Shown: positions 25,630 to 35,898 of the stretch, piece after piece
Layout of the letters: every line of letters begins with the position of its first letter
How positions within the stretch are numbered: position 1 is the stretch's first letter
Source: a bacterium
GTDB taxonomy: Bacteria > Bdellovibrionota_C > UBA2361 > SZUA-149 > JAQTWB01
Reading direction: 5' to 3'
Assembly: GCA_028689495.1 (NCBI GenBank)
Contig: JAQTWB010000021.1
Coordinates: 1 to 41,925 of the forward strand
Length of the DNA stretch: 41,925 bases
The notes under the pieces: model-generated
Told to the model about the DNA's origin: nothing
Database searches by the model: none
Seen by the model: the letters and a program-made list of their open reading frames with translations, nothing else
Position numbers and translations under genes: made by a program

Positions 25630-26025
25630 ATATGTTAGGGTTAGAGCCTATCCAGAGGAAAAGAGATGAAGAAGTCGCAATTCACAGAGGAACAAATAAT
25701 CCGGATACTTAAGGAAGGCGAAGGCGCGGAGTGCACGCGAGATGTCTGCCGACGGCACAATATCACTGAGCAGACATTTTACCGCTGGCGGAACAAGTTT
25801 GGCGGAATGGAAGTTTCAGATGCCCATCGCTTGAAGGAGCTGGAAAGAGAGAACCAGCTGTTGAAGAAGCTAGTGGCGGATTAAGCTTTGGATATTCAGA
25901 TTCTGAAGGAAGTGAATTCAAAAAAGTGGTGAGCCTGCCTCAGAAGCGTCAAGCGGTGGGAGAGGCCATGAGAAAGCACGCAGTAAGTAAACGGCATGCT
26001 TGCCAAATCATCGGGATCAACCGCT
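25630..26025 (+). mobile_element. IS3-family insertion sequence remnant
   Basis: This is the 5' part of an IS3-family element (IS407-like group by recall). orfA begins at 25666 (MKKSQFTEEQIIRILKEGE, helix-turn-helix, then a leucine-zipper ELERENQLLKKLVAD). A TAA at 25882-25884 replaces an expected Leu codon; the frame would continue ALDIQILKEVNSKKW. orfB is entered in another frame at about 25926 (LPQKRQAVGEAMRKHAVSKRHACQIIGINRS) and stops resembling transposase near 26025, so the DDE catalytic domain is absent. A short inverted repeat CTGGATA/TATCCAG lies at its left. Non-functional. Confidence 0.85.
25666..25884 (+). pseudogene. IS3-family OrfA, truncated by nonsense codon
   Basis: 72 residues of the helix-turn-helix transposase subunit A remain open before a premature TAA. 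The remaining 15 codons of the gene are still readable after it. Without a complete orfB the product cannot support transposition by frameshifting. Confidence 0.8.
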
Positions 26026-26038
26026 CTCCGAAAAGACA

Positions 26039-26491
26039 TCACGGCTGGATGGTTCCTACCTCTGGCGATTTGATTATTTTGTATACTATCTGCGAATTGT
26101 CCGCCGAGACTACTTCAAACGCAAAATCCCGAAACCGCACAACCTTACTACTACCAAGATCGTAAATTAGTTCCAGACTGAAGGCCGCGCGCGCCATATC
26201 ATTCTGAAATTCCCGATAATAAAGCCTAAGCTCATCCCCCGAGCGCCCTGTATATTGAATCTCCTGAGAGAACGAAGACGGGTTGCTCAATCCATTGAGC
26301 GGTGTTGGTTGTATGCCATAACGAATGCCAGGACTTCCAGTATCAGTAACAGTATATGTTGCAATTGGAGATCCAACCGATGCTGAATGAGCGACAGAAA
26401 CATCGTCAGGTGAGAGCGCCTTTATTATTGTCCGCGAACCAACGCAACCGGTCATAAGTACAAACACAATCGATAAAATGATACTCCTCAT
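26039..26491 (-). CDS. Putative lipoprotein, probably 3'-truncated
   Basis: A 150-residue unrecognised lipoprotein with lipobox LMTGC (Cys16). The body is beta-rich (YREFQNDMARAAFSLELIYDLG, VVRFRDFAFEVVSADN). Its stop codon falls at the junction with the IS3 remnant, so the original C-terminus has probably been cut. It overlaps the upstream gene by ATGA, implying translational coupling. Confidence 0.6.
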   Translation of the reverse strand: MRSIILSIVFVLMTGCVGSRTIIKALSPDDVSVAHSASVGSPIATYTVTDTGSPGIRYGIQPTPLNGLSNPSSFSQEIQYTGRSGDELRLYYREFQNDMARAAFSLELIYDLGSSKVVRFRDFAFEVVSADNSQIVYKIIKSPEVGTIQP

Positions 26492-26901
26492 GCCGCTCTC
26501 CTGATCATGCTTTCCGGCTGCTCGAAATTCTCCATGGCGTTTGCGATGTGATTCAACGCGAACTGAATTAACATCAGCCCATCCTGGCGAAGTCCGCAGC
26601 CACGCTTGGCTGCCATTATAAAGCTCGTAACAATCATATCAAGGCGACTGGCAATGTACGCCTTCTTGAGACCAAAAAACTCTCGTAACCTGTCAATGTC
26701 CGCCGTATGGTTATCAGAGAACTTGAACTTTCTGAACTTCTTTGCGGAAGAGTGGAGCAATAGGGAAACCTGCTCGGCGCGTTGAGCGGGGAAAACGCCC
26801 AGGGCAAACCGGTTCAATGAAGAACCGTCTATGCCTAAATTCCTGGCGATCCAAATACCGTATGTATTGCAGAAGGTGGTCATGTAGCTAGTTTTAGCCA
26901 T
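26488..26901 (-). CDS. Hypothetical protein coupled to lipoprotein gene
   Basis: A 137-residue protein (start ATG 26901 with GAGGGA eight bases upstream; an upstream start at 26919 lacks support). The sequence is mostly helical (DIDRLREFFGLKKAYIASRLDMIVTSFIMAAKRG, LMLIQFALNHIANAMENFE), without membrane segments or a motif I recognise. It is the first gene of a two-gene unit with the lipoprotein. It lies between the tRNA-Arg gene and the IS remnant. Confidence 0.55.
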   Translation of the reverse strand: MAKTSYMTTFCNTYGIWIARNLGIDGSSLNRFALGVFPAQRAEQVSLLLHSSAKKFRKFKFSDNHTADIDRLREFFGLKKAYIASRLDMIVTSFIMAAKRGCGLRQDGLMLIQFALNHIANAMENFEQPESMIRRAA

Positions 26902-26992
26902 ATCAATCCCTCGGGGCAATCAAGTTATCCAAATAAAGTTAACTTTCCCGTCGACAAAGAATTACGGCTTTTTATTGGGCATTGGCGGAAAA

Positions 26993-27069
26993 TGGTGCAC
27001 CCGGAGCGATTTGAACGCCCGACCTATTGATTCGTAGTCAATTGCTCTATCCAGCTGAGCTACGGGTGC
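26993..27069 (-). tRNA. tRNA-Arg (anticodon ACG)
   Basis: A complete 77-nt cloverleaf including encoded CCA: acceptor GCACCCG/CGGGTGC, D arm GCTC/GAGC, anticodon stem ATTGA/TCAAT with loop CTACGAA, and T arm with TTCAAAT. The wobble A is the TadA substrate, and tadA is in this window. The 3' end faces the accessory island, a common arrangement when integrases use tRNA genes as attachment sites. Confidence 0.97.
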
Positions 27070-27569
27070 ACTGTAATGCAAGTGATATCAGGGCAACTAC
27101 ATGGCCCTGGATAACTGGTCACAGCCAAACAGGTGAAAGACAAAAAAGTCTTTAGCTGTCAGCGGCAGAACCTATTAACCTCTTGCCGAACAAAATTCAA
27201 GCTCCAGCAAAGAAAGTTCACAGATGGAACCACAGGAATATCTGAGCCATGGAATGAGATTCAAATCTGCAATTACATATTTGCAATGCACAATAAAAAA
27301 ATCCGCTGATTCAAAAAATTGGGAATATCTCCGTTGACACTTCATTTAACTTAACGTAATCAGAACGCGGAATGAGTATTCAGTCCTGAAAGTTATCCAC
27401 AGCTTGTTCAATATTCCCTTCAGGAATATTTCCTCCATAATTTCAGCCAGTTTCGCGGGGTTTTACCCTGCATTCTTCTCTCTTCTTATCGATTCCCAAC
27501 AAGTTATCCACAGGTTGCCAGGATTCTCGCAACAGTATAAGAGAGTGCCCGCGCACGGATAGATTACGT
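27070..27569. promoter_or_regulatory. Intergenic region with two perfect DnaA boxes
   Basis: No protein gene is visible in these 500 bp. Two exact TTATCCACA DnaA boxes lie in the same orientation at 27393-27401 and 27504-27512. Near-matches are at 27106-27114 (CCTGGATAA, reverse) and, beyond the tRNA-Arg, 26925-26933 (TTATCCAAA). The stretch 27290-27370 is AT-rich. This could be a DnaA-binding or titration locus; evidence for an origin is thin, since no dnaA, dnaN or gyrB is nearby. Confidence 0.5.
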
Positions 27570-27659
27570 GGAGAGGTGGCCGAGTGGTTGAAGGCTCTGG
27601 TCTTGAAAACCAGCGATCCTTTACGGGGTCCGGGGGTTCGAATCCCTCCCTCTCCGCCA
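27570..27659 (+). tRNA. tRNA-Ser (anticodon TGA)
   Basis: A 90-nt class II tRNA with long variable arm and encoded CCA: acceptor GGAGAGG/CCTCTCC, anticodon loop CTTGAAA, variable arm GATCCTTTACGGGGTC, T loop TTCGAAT. It is the first of two adjacent serine tRNAs. Confidence 0.97.
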
Positions 27660-27743
27660 GACCGTCAACTTCTTTTCAGGTGAATTCCTTTTAAGGAGCT
27701 TCGGACTGGGCAACACTTTTTATCCATGCCACCGCGATACCGC

Positions 27744-27835
27744 GGAGAGATGACCGAGAGGCCGAAGGTGCTCGCCTGCTAAGTGAGTGTATGGGTCAAA
27801 CCGTACCGAGGGTTCGAATCCCTCTCTCTCCGCCA
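27744..27835 (+). tRNA. tRNA-Ser (anticodon GCT)
   Basis: A 92-nt class II tRNA with encoded CCA: acceptor GGAGAGA/TCTCTCC, anticodon loop CTGCTAA between CTCGC- and GTGAG-type arms, a long variable arm and T loop TTCGAAT. It reads the AGC/AGT serine codons, complementing the preceding tRNA-Ser. Confidence 0.97.
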
Positions 27836-28014
27836 CTTTTTCTCTTGTTTTTCTTTTGCGTACTTTTTCTTTTGTTTGCCCTTGGCGTTTTCGTATAACC
27901 GGGCAGACAATAATGATCTTTGCGCTCAAGCACACATCACTTGATCTGCAGGTCATGTCTCCCCACCATCAAAACGGGAAACCTTATCACGAGAAATCAT
28001 ATCAAAGGGAAGTT

Positions 28015-29028
28015 ATGTTCAGATACGATTGGTCAAAAGCAGAAGTTCAGCAAATTTACAACCAACCTTTTCCTGAGCTGATTTTTCAGGCCATGACCGT
28101 ACATCGAGGCCATTTCCCAGGAAATAAAATCCAGCGCTCGACACTACTTTCTATCAAAACTGGCTTCTGCCCCGAAGATTGTTCCTATTGCCCACAAAGT
28201 GCGCACTACGACACGAAAATCGACAAACACGGCTTGCTGCCAAAAGAATTTGTCATGGAGAAAGCCGCACAAGCAAAAGAAAAAGGCTCAACCCGCTTCT
28301 GCATGGGCGCCGCCTGGCGAGAAATCAAGGACGGCGACCAGTTTGACGCTGTGCTCGATATAGTTTCATCCGTTGCCAGCCTCGATATGGAGGTCTGCTG
28401 CACAATGGGCATGCTGACCGACTCACAGGCAGAACGCCTGAAAGACGCCGGTTGCCACGCTTACAATCACAACCTCGATACTTCACCCGAGTATTACGGA
28501 AACATCATTTCTACCCGCACTTACCAGGACCGGCTCGACACTCTGAAACGAGTGCGCAGCGCGGGAATGACTGTCTGCAGTGGCGGCATTGTCGGCATGG
28601 GAGAATCAATCGAAGACCGACTTGAACTTCTGCGTCAACTGGCAACCCAGTCTCCACATCCGGAAAGCGTGCCACTTAACATGTTGATTCGTGTTGAAGG
28701 CACCCCGCTTGCCGACGAACAACAGGCGGTTGATGGCATTGAATTTGTGCGTCTCGTCGCTACAGCCAGAATCCTCATGCCAGGATCACTTGTCCGCCTC
28801 AGCGCCGGTCGCACACAAATGAGCGATGAAACACAGGCTCTTGCTTTTGTCGCTGGCGCAAACTCTATCCACTCCGGCGACAAACTTCTGACTACCGCAA
28901 ATCCAGGAGACGACCACGACGACATGCTGATTAAAAAGCTTGGCATGAGCTTTGTCGGCAAGGAAGATGGTTGCGGTTGCGGACACAAGGAACACCACCA
29001 CGATCATCAACACGCTGCCAACAGCTGA
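28015..29028 (+). CDS. bioB: Biotin synthase (radical SAM), with Cys/His-rich tail
   Basis: BioB inserts sulfur into dethiobiotin using a radical-SAM 4Fe-4S cluster and a sacrificial 2Fe-2S cluster. The CxxxCxxC motif is FCPEDCSYC (Cys52, 56, 59). Family stretches include [33 protein letters not shown] and [11 protein letters not shown]. From ATG 28015 (AAAGGGA upstream) it is 337 residues; the frame opens further upstream through the tRNA-Ser gene, which is not coding. The C-terminus ends in [14 protein letters not shown], a metal-binding-like tail absent from most BioB. No other biotin gene is in the window. Confidence 0.96.
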   Translation: MFRYDWSKAEVQQIYNQPFPELIFQAMTVHRGHFPGNKIQRSTLLSIKTGFCPEDCSYCPQSAHYDTKIDKHGLLPKEFVMEKAAQAKEKGSTRFCMGAAWREIKDGDQFDAVLDIVSSVASLDMEVCCTMGMLTDSQAERLKDAGCHAYNHNLDTSPEYYGNIISTRTYQDRLDTLKRVRSAGMTVCSGGIVGMGESIEDRLELLRQLATQSPHPESVPLNMLIRVEGTPLADEQQAVDGIEFVRLVATARILMPGSLVRLSAGRTQMSDETQALAFVAGANSIHSGDKLLTTANPGDDHDDMLIKKLGMSFVGKEDGCGCGHKEHHHDHQHAANS

Positions 29029-29101
29029 TGGTAAATTGAAAATACAGATAATGCTGACCGAACAAGCTAAATGATAAAGCTGTAAGTAAAGAATAAAGAC
29101 C

Positions 29102-30619
29102 GTGAGTAAAGAAAAAACAGCCATTTCACCTACCCGTGCCGACGACTACCCGGAGTGGTATCAACAGGTAATTAAAGCCGCCGATCTGGCCGAAAATTCT
29201 CCGGCTCGCGGCTGCATGGTGATCAAACCATGGGGCTGGGGAATCTGGGAGAAAATGCAAAAAGATCTCGACGGACGGATTAAAGCGACAGGCCACGAAA
29301 ACGCCTACTTCCCGCTTTTCATCCCGCTCAGTTTCCTGGAAAAGGAAGCTGCCCACGTTGAAGGCTTCGCCAAGGAATGCGCCGTTGTCACTCATCACCG
29401 GCTGGAAGAACGAGATGGGAAGCTTATCCCCACTGGTGAACTTGAAGAGCCATTAATTGTTCGCCCAACCTCGGAAACCATTATCGGCGATGCCTACTCA
29501 AAATGGGTGCAGAGCTATCGCGACCTGCCGATACTGATAAACCAATGGGCCAACGTTGTTCGATGGGAAATGCGGCCCCGTTTATTCCTGCGCACTGCGG
29601 AATTTCTCTGGCAGGAAGGGCACACTGTTCACGCCTCTGAAACCGAAGCGCTGGAAGAAGTTTTCACAGCACTTGAAATGTATCGCTCTTTCTCGGAAGA
29701 AGTGCTGGCCATACCCGTCATCACTGGCGAAAAGACACCAGGCGAACGCTTCCCCGGTGCCGACAACACTTATTGCATTGAAGCGATGATGCAGGACAAA
29801 AAGGCACTGCAAGCCGGAACAAGCCATTACCTTGGCCAGAATTTCGCCAAATCAAGCGGCATTCGCTTCCTCGACCGCGATAGCGAACTAAAATATGCCT
29901 TTACAACATCTTGGGGAGTATCTACCCGTTTGATCGGAGCGTTGATCATGACCCACTCCGACGACAACGGACTGAGACTTCCTCCACGTGTTGCACCAAA
30001 GCAGGTTATCATTTTGCCTGTTGTGCCCGATGCCACCCGAGAAGCTGAAATATTCGCCTACGCCGAAGAAATCGCCGCCAACCTGCGTCAGGTAACGTTC
30101 TTTGGTTCAAACCTGGATGTTCACATCGACAAACGCGATATCCGCGGTGGAGAGAAAAACTGGCAGTGGATCAAAAAAGGTGCACCTGTTCGCATTGAGG
30201 TTGGCCCACGTGACCTGGAAAAACGCGCCGCAGTACTTTATCGCCGCGACCAGGAACCAAAAGAAAAACATTTCCTCTCATTTGCAGACATCACAACTCG
30301 CGTGCCCGAGATTCTCGCAGAAATGCAAAATGGCTACCTGAACGCCGCCCGGGTTTTCCGCGATGAGAATATTCGCACCGACATCAAAGACTTTGACGAG
30401 TTTCGCGCCTTTTTCACGCCGAAAGACATGAACAAGCCGGAAATCCACGGTGGTTTTGTCCTCGCCCACTGGTGTGAAGATGACGCGGTTGAGGCAACTC
30501 TCGCCGAACTGAAAGTTACTATTCGCTGCATTCCGCTCGAACAGGATGGTAGCACGGGCCGCTGCGTTATCACCGGTCGCCCGGCAACGAAAAAAGCGAT
30601 CTTCGCCAAAGCTTATTGA
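29102..30619 (+). CDS. proS: Prolyl-tRNA synthetase, type 3 (archaeal/eukaryotic-like)
   Basis: Charges tRNA-Pro. The 505-residue class II synthetase shows motif 2 (RWEMRPRLFLRTAEFLWQEGHT), motif 3 (THSDDNGLRLPPRVAP), and the C-terminal zinc/anticodon-binding region typical of the form without the bacterial editing insertion. The start is GTG. Editing of mischarged Ala-tRNA-Pro would then need a separate protein. It follows bioB by about 70 bp and may share its transcript. Confidence 0.96.
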   Translation: MSKEKTAISPTRADDYPEWYQQVIKAADLAENSPARGCMVIKPWGWGIWEKMQKDLDGRIKATGHENAYFPLFIPLSFLEKEAAHVEGFAKECAVVTHHRLEERDGKLIPTGELEEPLIVRPTSETIIGDAYSKWVQSYRDLPILINQWANVVRWEMRPRLFLRTAEFLWQEGHTVHASETEALEEVFTALEMYRSFSEEVLAIPVITGEKTPGERFPGADNTYCIEAMMQDKKALQAGTSHYLGQNFAKSSGIRFLDRDSELKYAFTTSWGVSTRLIGALIMTHSDDNGLRLPPRVAPKQVIILPVVPDATREAEIFAYAEEIAANLRQVTFFGSNLDVHIDKRDIRGGEKNWQWIKKGAPVRIEVGPRDLEKRAAVLYRRDQEPKEKHFLSFADITTRVPEILAEMQNGYLNAARVFRDENIRTDIKDFDEFRAFFTPKDMNKPEIHGGFVLAHWCEDDAVEATLAELKVTIRCIPLEQDGSTGRCVITGRPATKKAIFAKAY

Positions 30620-30677
30620 TCTCCAGTCATGGCATATTGAGCTCCAATCCTTGAAAAACAGCCTGGATAAATGTGCG

Positions 30678-32000
30678 ATGGACTTCAAAATTTCACCTGC
30701 AGAAATCGAAGCTCATTACGCAGTGCTTAACAAAATTGGCAATCTCGGTTCGTCTTTAACCGATGGCTTCCTGCGTGCCGGATATTCCACCGCAGAAACC
30801 GCCGCGATGAATTATTTCGCAAATGAAGCGGGAAAAATCGGCCTCAATGTCCGTCGCGATGCGGTCGGAAACGTTTTTATCGAATGCCCCGGGCAAACTC
30901 CCGAGTTCATCGAATGTGGTTCTCACCTCGACACAGTGCCGCTGGGTGGAAATTTCGACGGTGCTGCGGGAATCGTTGCCGGCTTTGCCGCGATTAAAGC
31001 CATGTTGCCTGTCGCCCCTCAACTTCAGCGCGGTTTACGCCTGCGAATTTGGCGCTGCGAGGAATCAGCCACTTTTGGCGTTGTCTACTGTGGCAGCAAA
31101 GCCGCGTTCGGCGGCCTTGATGCCGACAATCTCAATCGTTCTTTTGATGGACAAACACTTGCAGATGCAATGCTCTCTCAAGGTGCCGACCCGGGTTTCA
31201 TCACCTCCCGCCAGGCGGCTATCTCCCAAACTGAAATAGATAACATTGCCGCCCATATCGAACTTCATATCGAACAAGGCAATTTACTGGAAGTCACAGG
31301 CAAAGACATCGGTATTGTCAGCAGTATCCGCGGTTCACAACGAAGCCGCGTTGAACTTCACGGACAATTTGACCATTCCGGAGCGACACCTATGGGCCCG
31401 GCTTTCCGCCGCGATGTCAACCTGGGCATGGCTCATATTCTCGTCCAGCTCGACGAGCTGGCCTCCAGATACCTCAGCCAGGGTAAGGACCTGGTGCAAA
31501 CCGTCGGCATCATTAACTGTGACAGCGGATTTTCGTCGGCCAGCAAACAAATCAACCAAAACGCCATCACCAAAGTCAGTGGCTATGGCTATTTCACCCT
31601 CGACATCAGAAGCCGCGACAACGACTTTCGCTCTTCATACTGCGACGAAGTCGACAAACTGATTCTTGATGTCGCGGCCCGATTTGGCCTGGAGGTTGCC
31701 ATGAAAGTTATCAGCTCATCTCCTGCCGTAGGTAGTCTCGATAACAATATCCAGCAGCAACTCACTTCTTCAGCCGCCGAACTCGGCTATTCGACATCAA
31801 GTATGCCGAGTGGCGCCGGCCACGACGCGGTAATCGTCGCCCAGCAAAGGAGAACGGATAACTCCACCGTTCCGGTGGGCATGATTTTCATCCCCTGTCG
31901 TGATGGGAAAAGCCATTGCCCGGAAGAATTCAGCAGCTATGAAGCCATTGCCCGAGGTGCGTCCGTCCTGGCGCAGACAATCTTCAAACTGGCCCAATAA
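30678..32000 (+). CDS. M20-family amidohydrolase (allantoate amidohydrolase / N-carbamoyl-L-amino-acid hydrolase)
   Basis: The family hydrolyses ureido or carbamoyl bonds with two metal ions. Motifs are ECGSHLDTVPLGGNFDGAAGI (metal His and Asp), WRCEESATFG (catalytic and metal Glu), HIELHIEQGNLLE, DHSGATPMG and SGAGHDA near the C-terminus. Substrate cannot be fixed from sequence: no hydantoinase or allantoinase genes are adjacent. The start codon is uncertain; ATG 30678 (440 residues) is chosen, the frame being open upstream into proS. Confidence 0.85.
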   Translation: MDFKISPAEIEAHYAVLNKIGNLGSSLTDGFLRAGYSTAETAAMNYFANEAGKIGLNVRRDAVGNVFIECPGQTPEFIECGSHLDTVPLGGNFDGAAGIVAGFAAIKAMLPVAPQLQRGLRLRIWRCEESATFGVVYCGSKAAFGGLDADNLNRSFDGQTLADAMLSQGADPGFITSRQAAISQTEIDNIAAHIELHIEQGNLLEVTGKDIGIVSSIRGSQRSRVELHGQFDHSGATPMGPAFRRDVNLGMAHILVQLDELASRYLSQGKDLVQTVGIINCDSGFSSASKQINQNAITKVSGYGYFTLDIRSRDNDFRSSYCDEVDKLILDVAARFGLEVAMKVISSSPAVGSLDNNIQQQLTSSAAELGYSTSSMPSGAGHDAVIVAQQRRTDNSTVPVGMIFIPCRDGKSHCPEEFSSYEAIARGASVLAQTIFKLAQ

Positions 32001-32094
32001 CCGGCATCCGGGCCAATTAGTGACGATTCTATTCGGTTATTCGCGGCAATTTAGCGGCAATCCCGTGGCCCTCCCTTTTTTCTTCCTCTCCTCC

Positions 32095-32123
32095 TTGACA
32101 CCCCGGGGGGCCATGCTTACAGA
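32095..32123 (+). promoter_or_regulatory. Putative groESL promoter
   Basis: CTTGACA (32094-32100) is followed after about 17 bp by CTTACAGAG (from 32116). Read as TTGACA-N17-TACAGA it is a weak sigma-70 match. Read as CTTGAC-N16-CTTACAGAG it resembles the heat-shock (RpoH) promoters described in alphaproteobacteria. No CIRCE operator (TTAGCACTC-N9-GAGTGCTAA) is present upstream of groES, which favours sigma-factor control over HrcA. Confidence 0.5.
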
Positions 32124-32275
32124 GCGACTCGGGCAAACGGCCGGCAATAATACCAGCCGAGACAATAATGCCCGCGAATTATGCCTGAGCGGTCTTTTAT
32201 GATAAGCCCCTTCGGCAAATTCAAGTTGAAATAAGTCAACTATTATCGAAAACATTTAACGAGGAGATAACAAAG

Positions 32276-34247
<1,972 letters not shown>

Positions 34248-34289
34248 TTGAATTGCCGGGCGGCAGCGCCCGGTGTTCACCGCCATAAT

Positions 34290-34326
34290 AGCCGGTTCCG
34301 GGGTCAAACCCGGGCCGGCTTTTTTG
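34290..34326 (+). terminator. Terminator of groESL
   Basis: The stem AGCCGG-TTCCGGG / CCCGGG-CCGGCT around loop GTCAAA is followed by TTTTTT, giving a strong intrinsic terminator 43 bp after the groEL stop. Confidence 0.9.
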
Positions 34327-34363
34327 TTTGTTGGGTGTGTAAATTTCCACCTAGCCCAATCGC

Positions 34364-34422
34364 TATACCCTCTCAATATTCCTCACTGTCTTACCGTTCA
34401 ACGGAGTTTTCGACACGGTATA
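34364..34422 (-). repeat. TACCGT-family repeat, short (unit A) copy, reverse orientation
   Basis: Read on the minus strand it begins ATACCGTGTCGAAAACTCCG, continues TTGAACGGTAA and CAGTGAGGA, and ends GAGGGTATA, matching unit A of the other copies, with TA at each end. The distal end is diverged. Confidence 0.75.
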
Positions 34423-34533
34423 ACTCTCCGAATTTCAACTCTCAAACTTTGATAACCGTAAGTAGCAAATTGAAATTGCCAAAACGCAGACCTGTGCCCT
34501 ATATTTTCAATTGAGACTCATGTTAGCCCGAAT

Positions 34534-34561
34534 GTTGCACTCGTAAATTCACGGGTGCAAC
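34534..34561. promoter_or_regulatory. Hairpin in acr3 upstream region
   Basis: GTTGCACTCGT and ACGGGTGCAAC pair over 11 bp with one G-T pair around a 6-nt loop. There is no T tract. It may be an operator or leader structure for the arsenite exporter; this is inferred from position only. Confidence 0.45.
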
Positions 34562-34613
34562 CCGTTTCAGCCGTGAACTTACATTCAATTCCCGGGCTAG
34601 GCCCCATCATGAA

Positions 34614-34742
34614 ATGTCTACCCAAAAGCATGAGTTGGAAAGCGTTTCATTCGCTGAATCCGATATTGAACGAATACCGAACGTGCGAATTAAACCAATA
34701 TTTGCGCGCTGCAAATTCTCTGCCACCAAGCGCACAGGCTAA
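34614..34742 (+). CDS. Possible 42-residue small ORF upstream of acr3
   Basis: An ATG-started frame ([16 protein letters not shown]... ending ATKRTG) ends 18 bp before the acr3 start. Its composition is protein-like but it has no good Shine-Dalgarno sequence and no recognisable family. It could be a leader peptide, the stub of a lost gene, or chance. Confidence 0.2.
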   Translation: MSTQKHELESVSFAESDIERIPNVRIKPIFARCKFSATKRTG

Positions 34743-34759
34743 TTGTCCTAAGGAATTTA

Positions 34760-35818
34760 ATGAATACTCCTAATTGCCCAAATACCCGCTTGTCTTTTTT
34801 AGATCGCTTTCTGACGCTATGGATTTTTATCGCCATGGCGATTGGCGTCGCCATCGGTTTTCTGTTTCCAGCCCAGGTCGTCAATTTAAATAGCGCTGTG
34901 TCTTTTGGCACCACAAATATACCCATAGCTATCGGCTTGATTCTGATGATGTACCCACCACTGGCAAAAGTACACTACGAAGAACTGGGAGATGCATTCC
35001 GCAATTGGCGCGTCTTGTCGATATCACTAATCCAAAACTGGATTATCGGTCCAACACTCATGTTTGTGCTGGCTATCGTATTTCTAAGCGACTACCCCGA
35101 GTATATGACCGGTCTGATCCTCATCGGTTTGGCCAGATGCATTGCGATGGTAATTGTGTGGAATGAACTGGCACGTGGTGACAACGAATACTGCGCCGCA
35201 TTAGTTGCCTTTAACAGCATATTCCAAGTGCTGTTTTTTAGTGCCTATGCGTGGCTCTTTATTACTGTGCTTCCCCCCATATTCGGCTTTCAAGGCAGCT
35301 TGATAGCGATCACGATCAGCGAGATCGCTACGACCGTATTCATTTACTTGGGTATCCCCTTCATTGCTGGTCTCACTACCCGTTTTGCATTGGTCAAGAT
35401 TAAAGGCAAAAGCTGGTACCAACAAAATTTTATTCCCAAAATCAGTCCTCTTACGTTGATTGCCCTGCTATTCACAATAGTCGTAATGTTTTCCTTGAAA
35501 GGCGATTTGATCGTGCAATTACCAATAGACGTGGTTCGCATCGCGGTCCCACTGTTTATTTACTTTATCGTGATGTTTCTTATCAGTTTCATGATGGGCA
35601 AAGCTATCGGCGCCGACTACGGCAAAACCACAACACTGGCTTTCACCGCCGCCAGTAACAATTTTGAATTGGCGATAGCTGTTGCCGTAGCGGTATTCGG
35701 CATTAATAGCGGCGCAGCATTTGCTGCGGTTATCGGGCCGTTGATCGAAGTACCGGTGATGATTAGTCTGGTAAACGTAGCGTTCTTTTTCAGAAAACGA
35801 CTTTATGCTGTGATCTAA
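34760..35818 (+). CDS. acr3: ACR3-family arsenite efflux transporter
   Basis: Exports arsenite across the inner membrane. The 352-residue product has about 10 hydrophobic helices and the ACR3 signatures: [36 protein letters not shown] with the conserved Cys of TM4, and [24 protein letters not shown] lies six bases before the ATG. No arsR or arsC is beside it, so regulation is unclear. Composition is slightly more AT-rich than neighbours, and it is flanked by TACCGT-family repeats on both sides. Confidence 0.95.
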   Translation: MNTPNCPNTRLSFLDRFLTLWIFIAMAIGVAIGFLFPAQVVNLNSAVSFGTTNIPIAIGLILMMYPPLAKVHYEELGDAFRNWRVLSISLIQNWIIGPTLMFVLAIVFLSDYPEYMTGLILIGLARCIAMVIVWNELARGDNEYCAALVAFNSIFQVLFFSAYAWLFITVLPPIFGFQGSLIAITISEIATTVFIYLGIPFIAGLTTRFALVKIKGKSWYQQNFIPKISPLTLIALLFTIVVMFSLKGDLIVQLPIDVVRIAVPLFIYFIVMFLISFMMGKAIGADYGKTTTLAFTAASNNFELAIAVAVAVFGINSGAAFAAVIGPLIEVPVMISLVNVAFFFRKRLYAVI

Positions 35819-35844
35819 CGCACTATGCTATGACCACTGTTGGC

Positions 35845-35880
35845 ATACCGTGTCAAACAGGGTGATACCGCTCGATAAAA
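35845..35880. repeat. Truncated TACCGT-family repeat
   Basis: Begins ATACCGTGTCAAA as in unit A but diverges after about 13 bp, with a second GATACCG nearby. Likely a decayed copy in the short spacer after acr3. Confidence 0.5.
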
Positions 35881-35898
35881 AAACACTATCACTTCCAA

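Larger units (their letters stand above)
34327..34759. other. Intergenic region upstream of arsenite exporter
   Basis: Contains a reverse-oriented unit A repeat (34364-34422), a hairpin (34534-34561) and a possible 42-codon frame (34614-34742), listed separately. No arsR-like regulator gene is seen. Otherwise no motif stands out. Confidence 0.45.

Noticed and set aside
26993-27025. Attachment-site duplicate of the tRNA-Arg 3' end at the left island margin
   Set aside because: I looked through about 20980-21210 and 24368-24603 and saw no repeat of the tRNA 3' sequence.
27334-27362. TTGACA followed 17 bp later by TAATCA in the tRNA-Arg to tRNA-Ser gap
   Set aside because: The -10 match is poor and the site is more than 200 bp from the tRNA-Ser gene; could be chance.
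32018-32060. Fourth copy of the 69-bp repeat
   Set aside because: Only GTGACGATTC is shared; the rest does not align.
32001-32275. CIRCE operator upstream of groES
   Set aside because: No TTAGCACTC/GAGTGCTAA inverted repeat is present.
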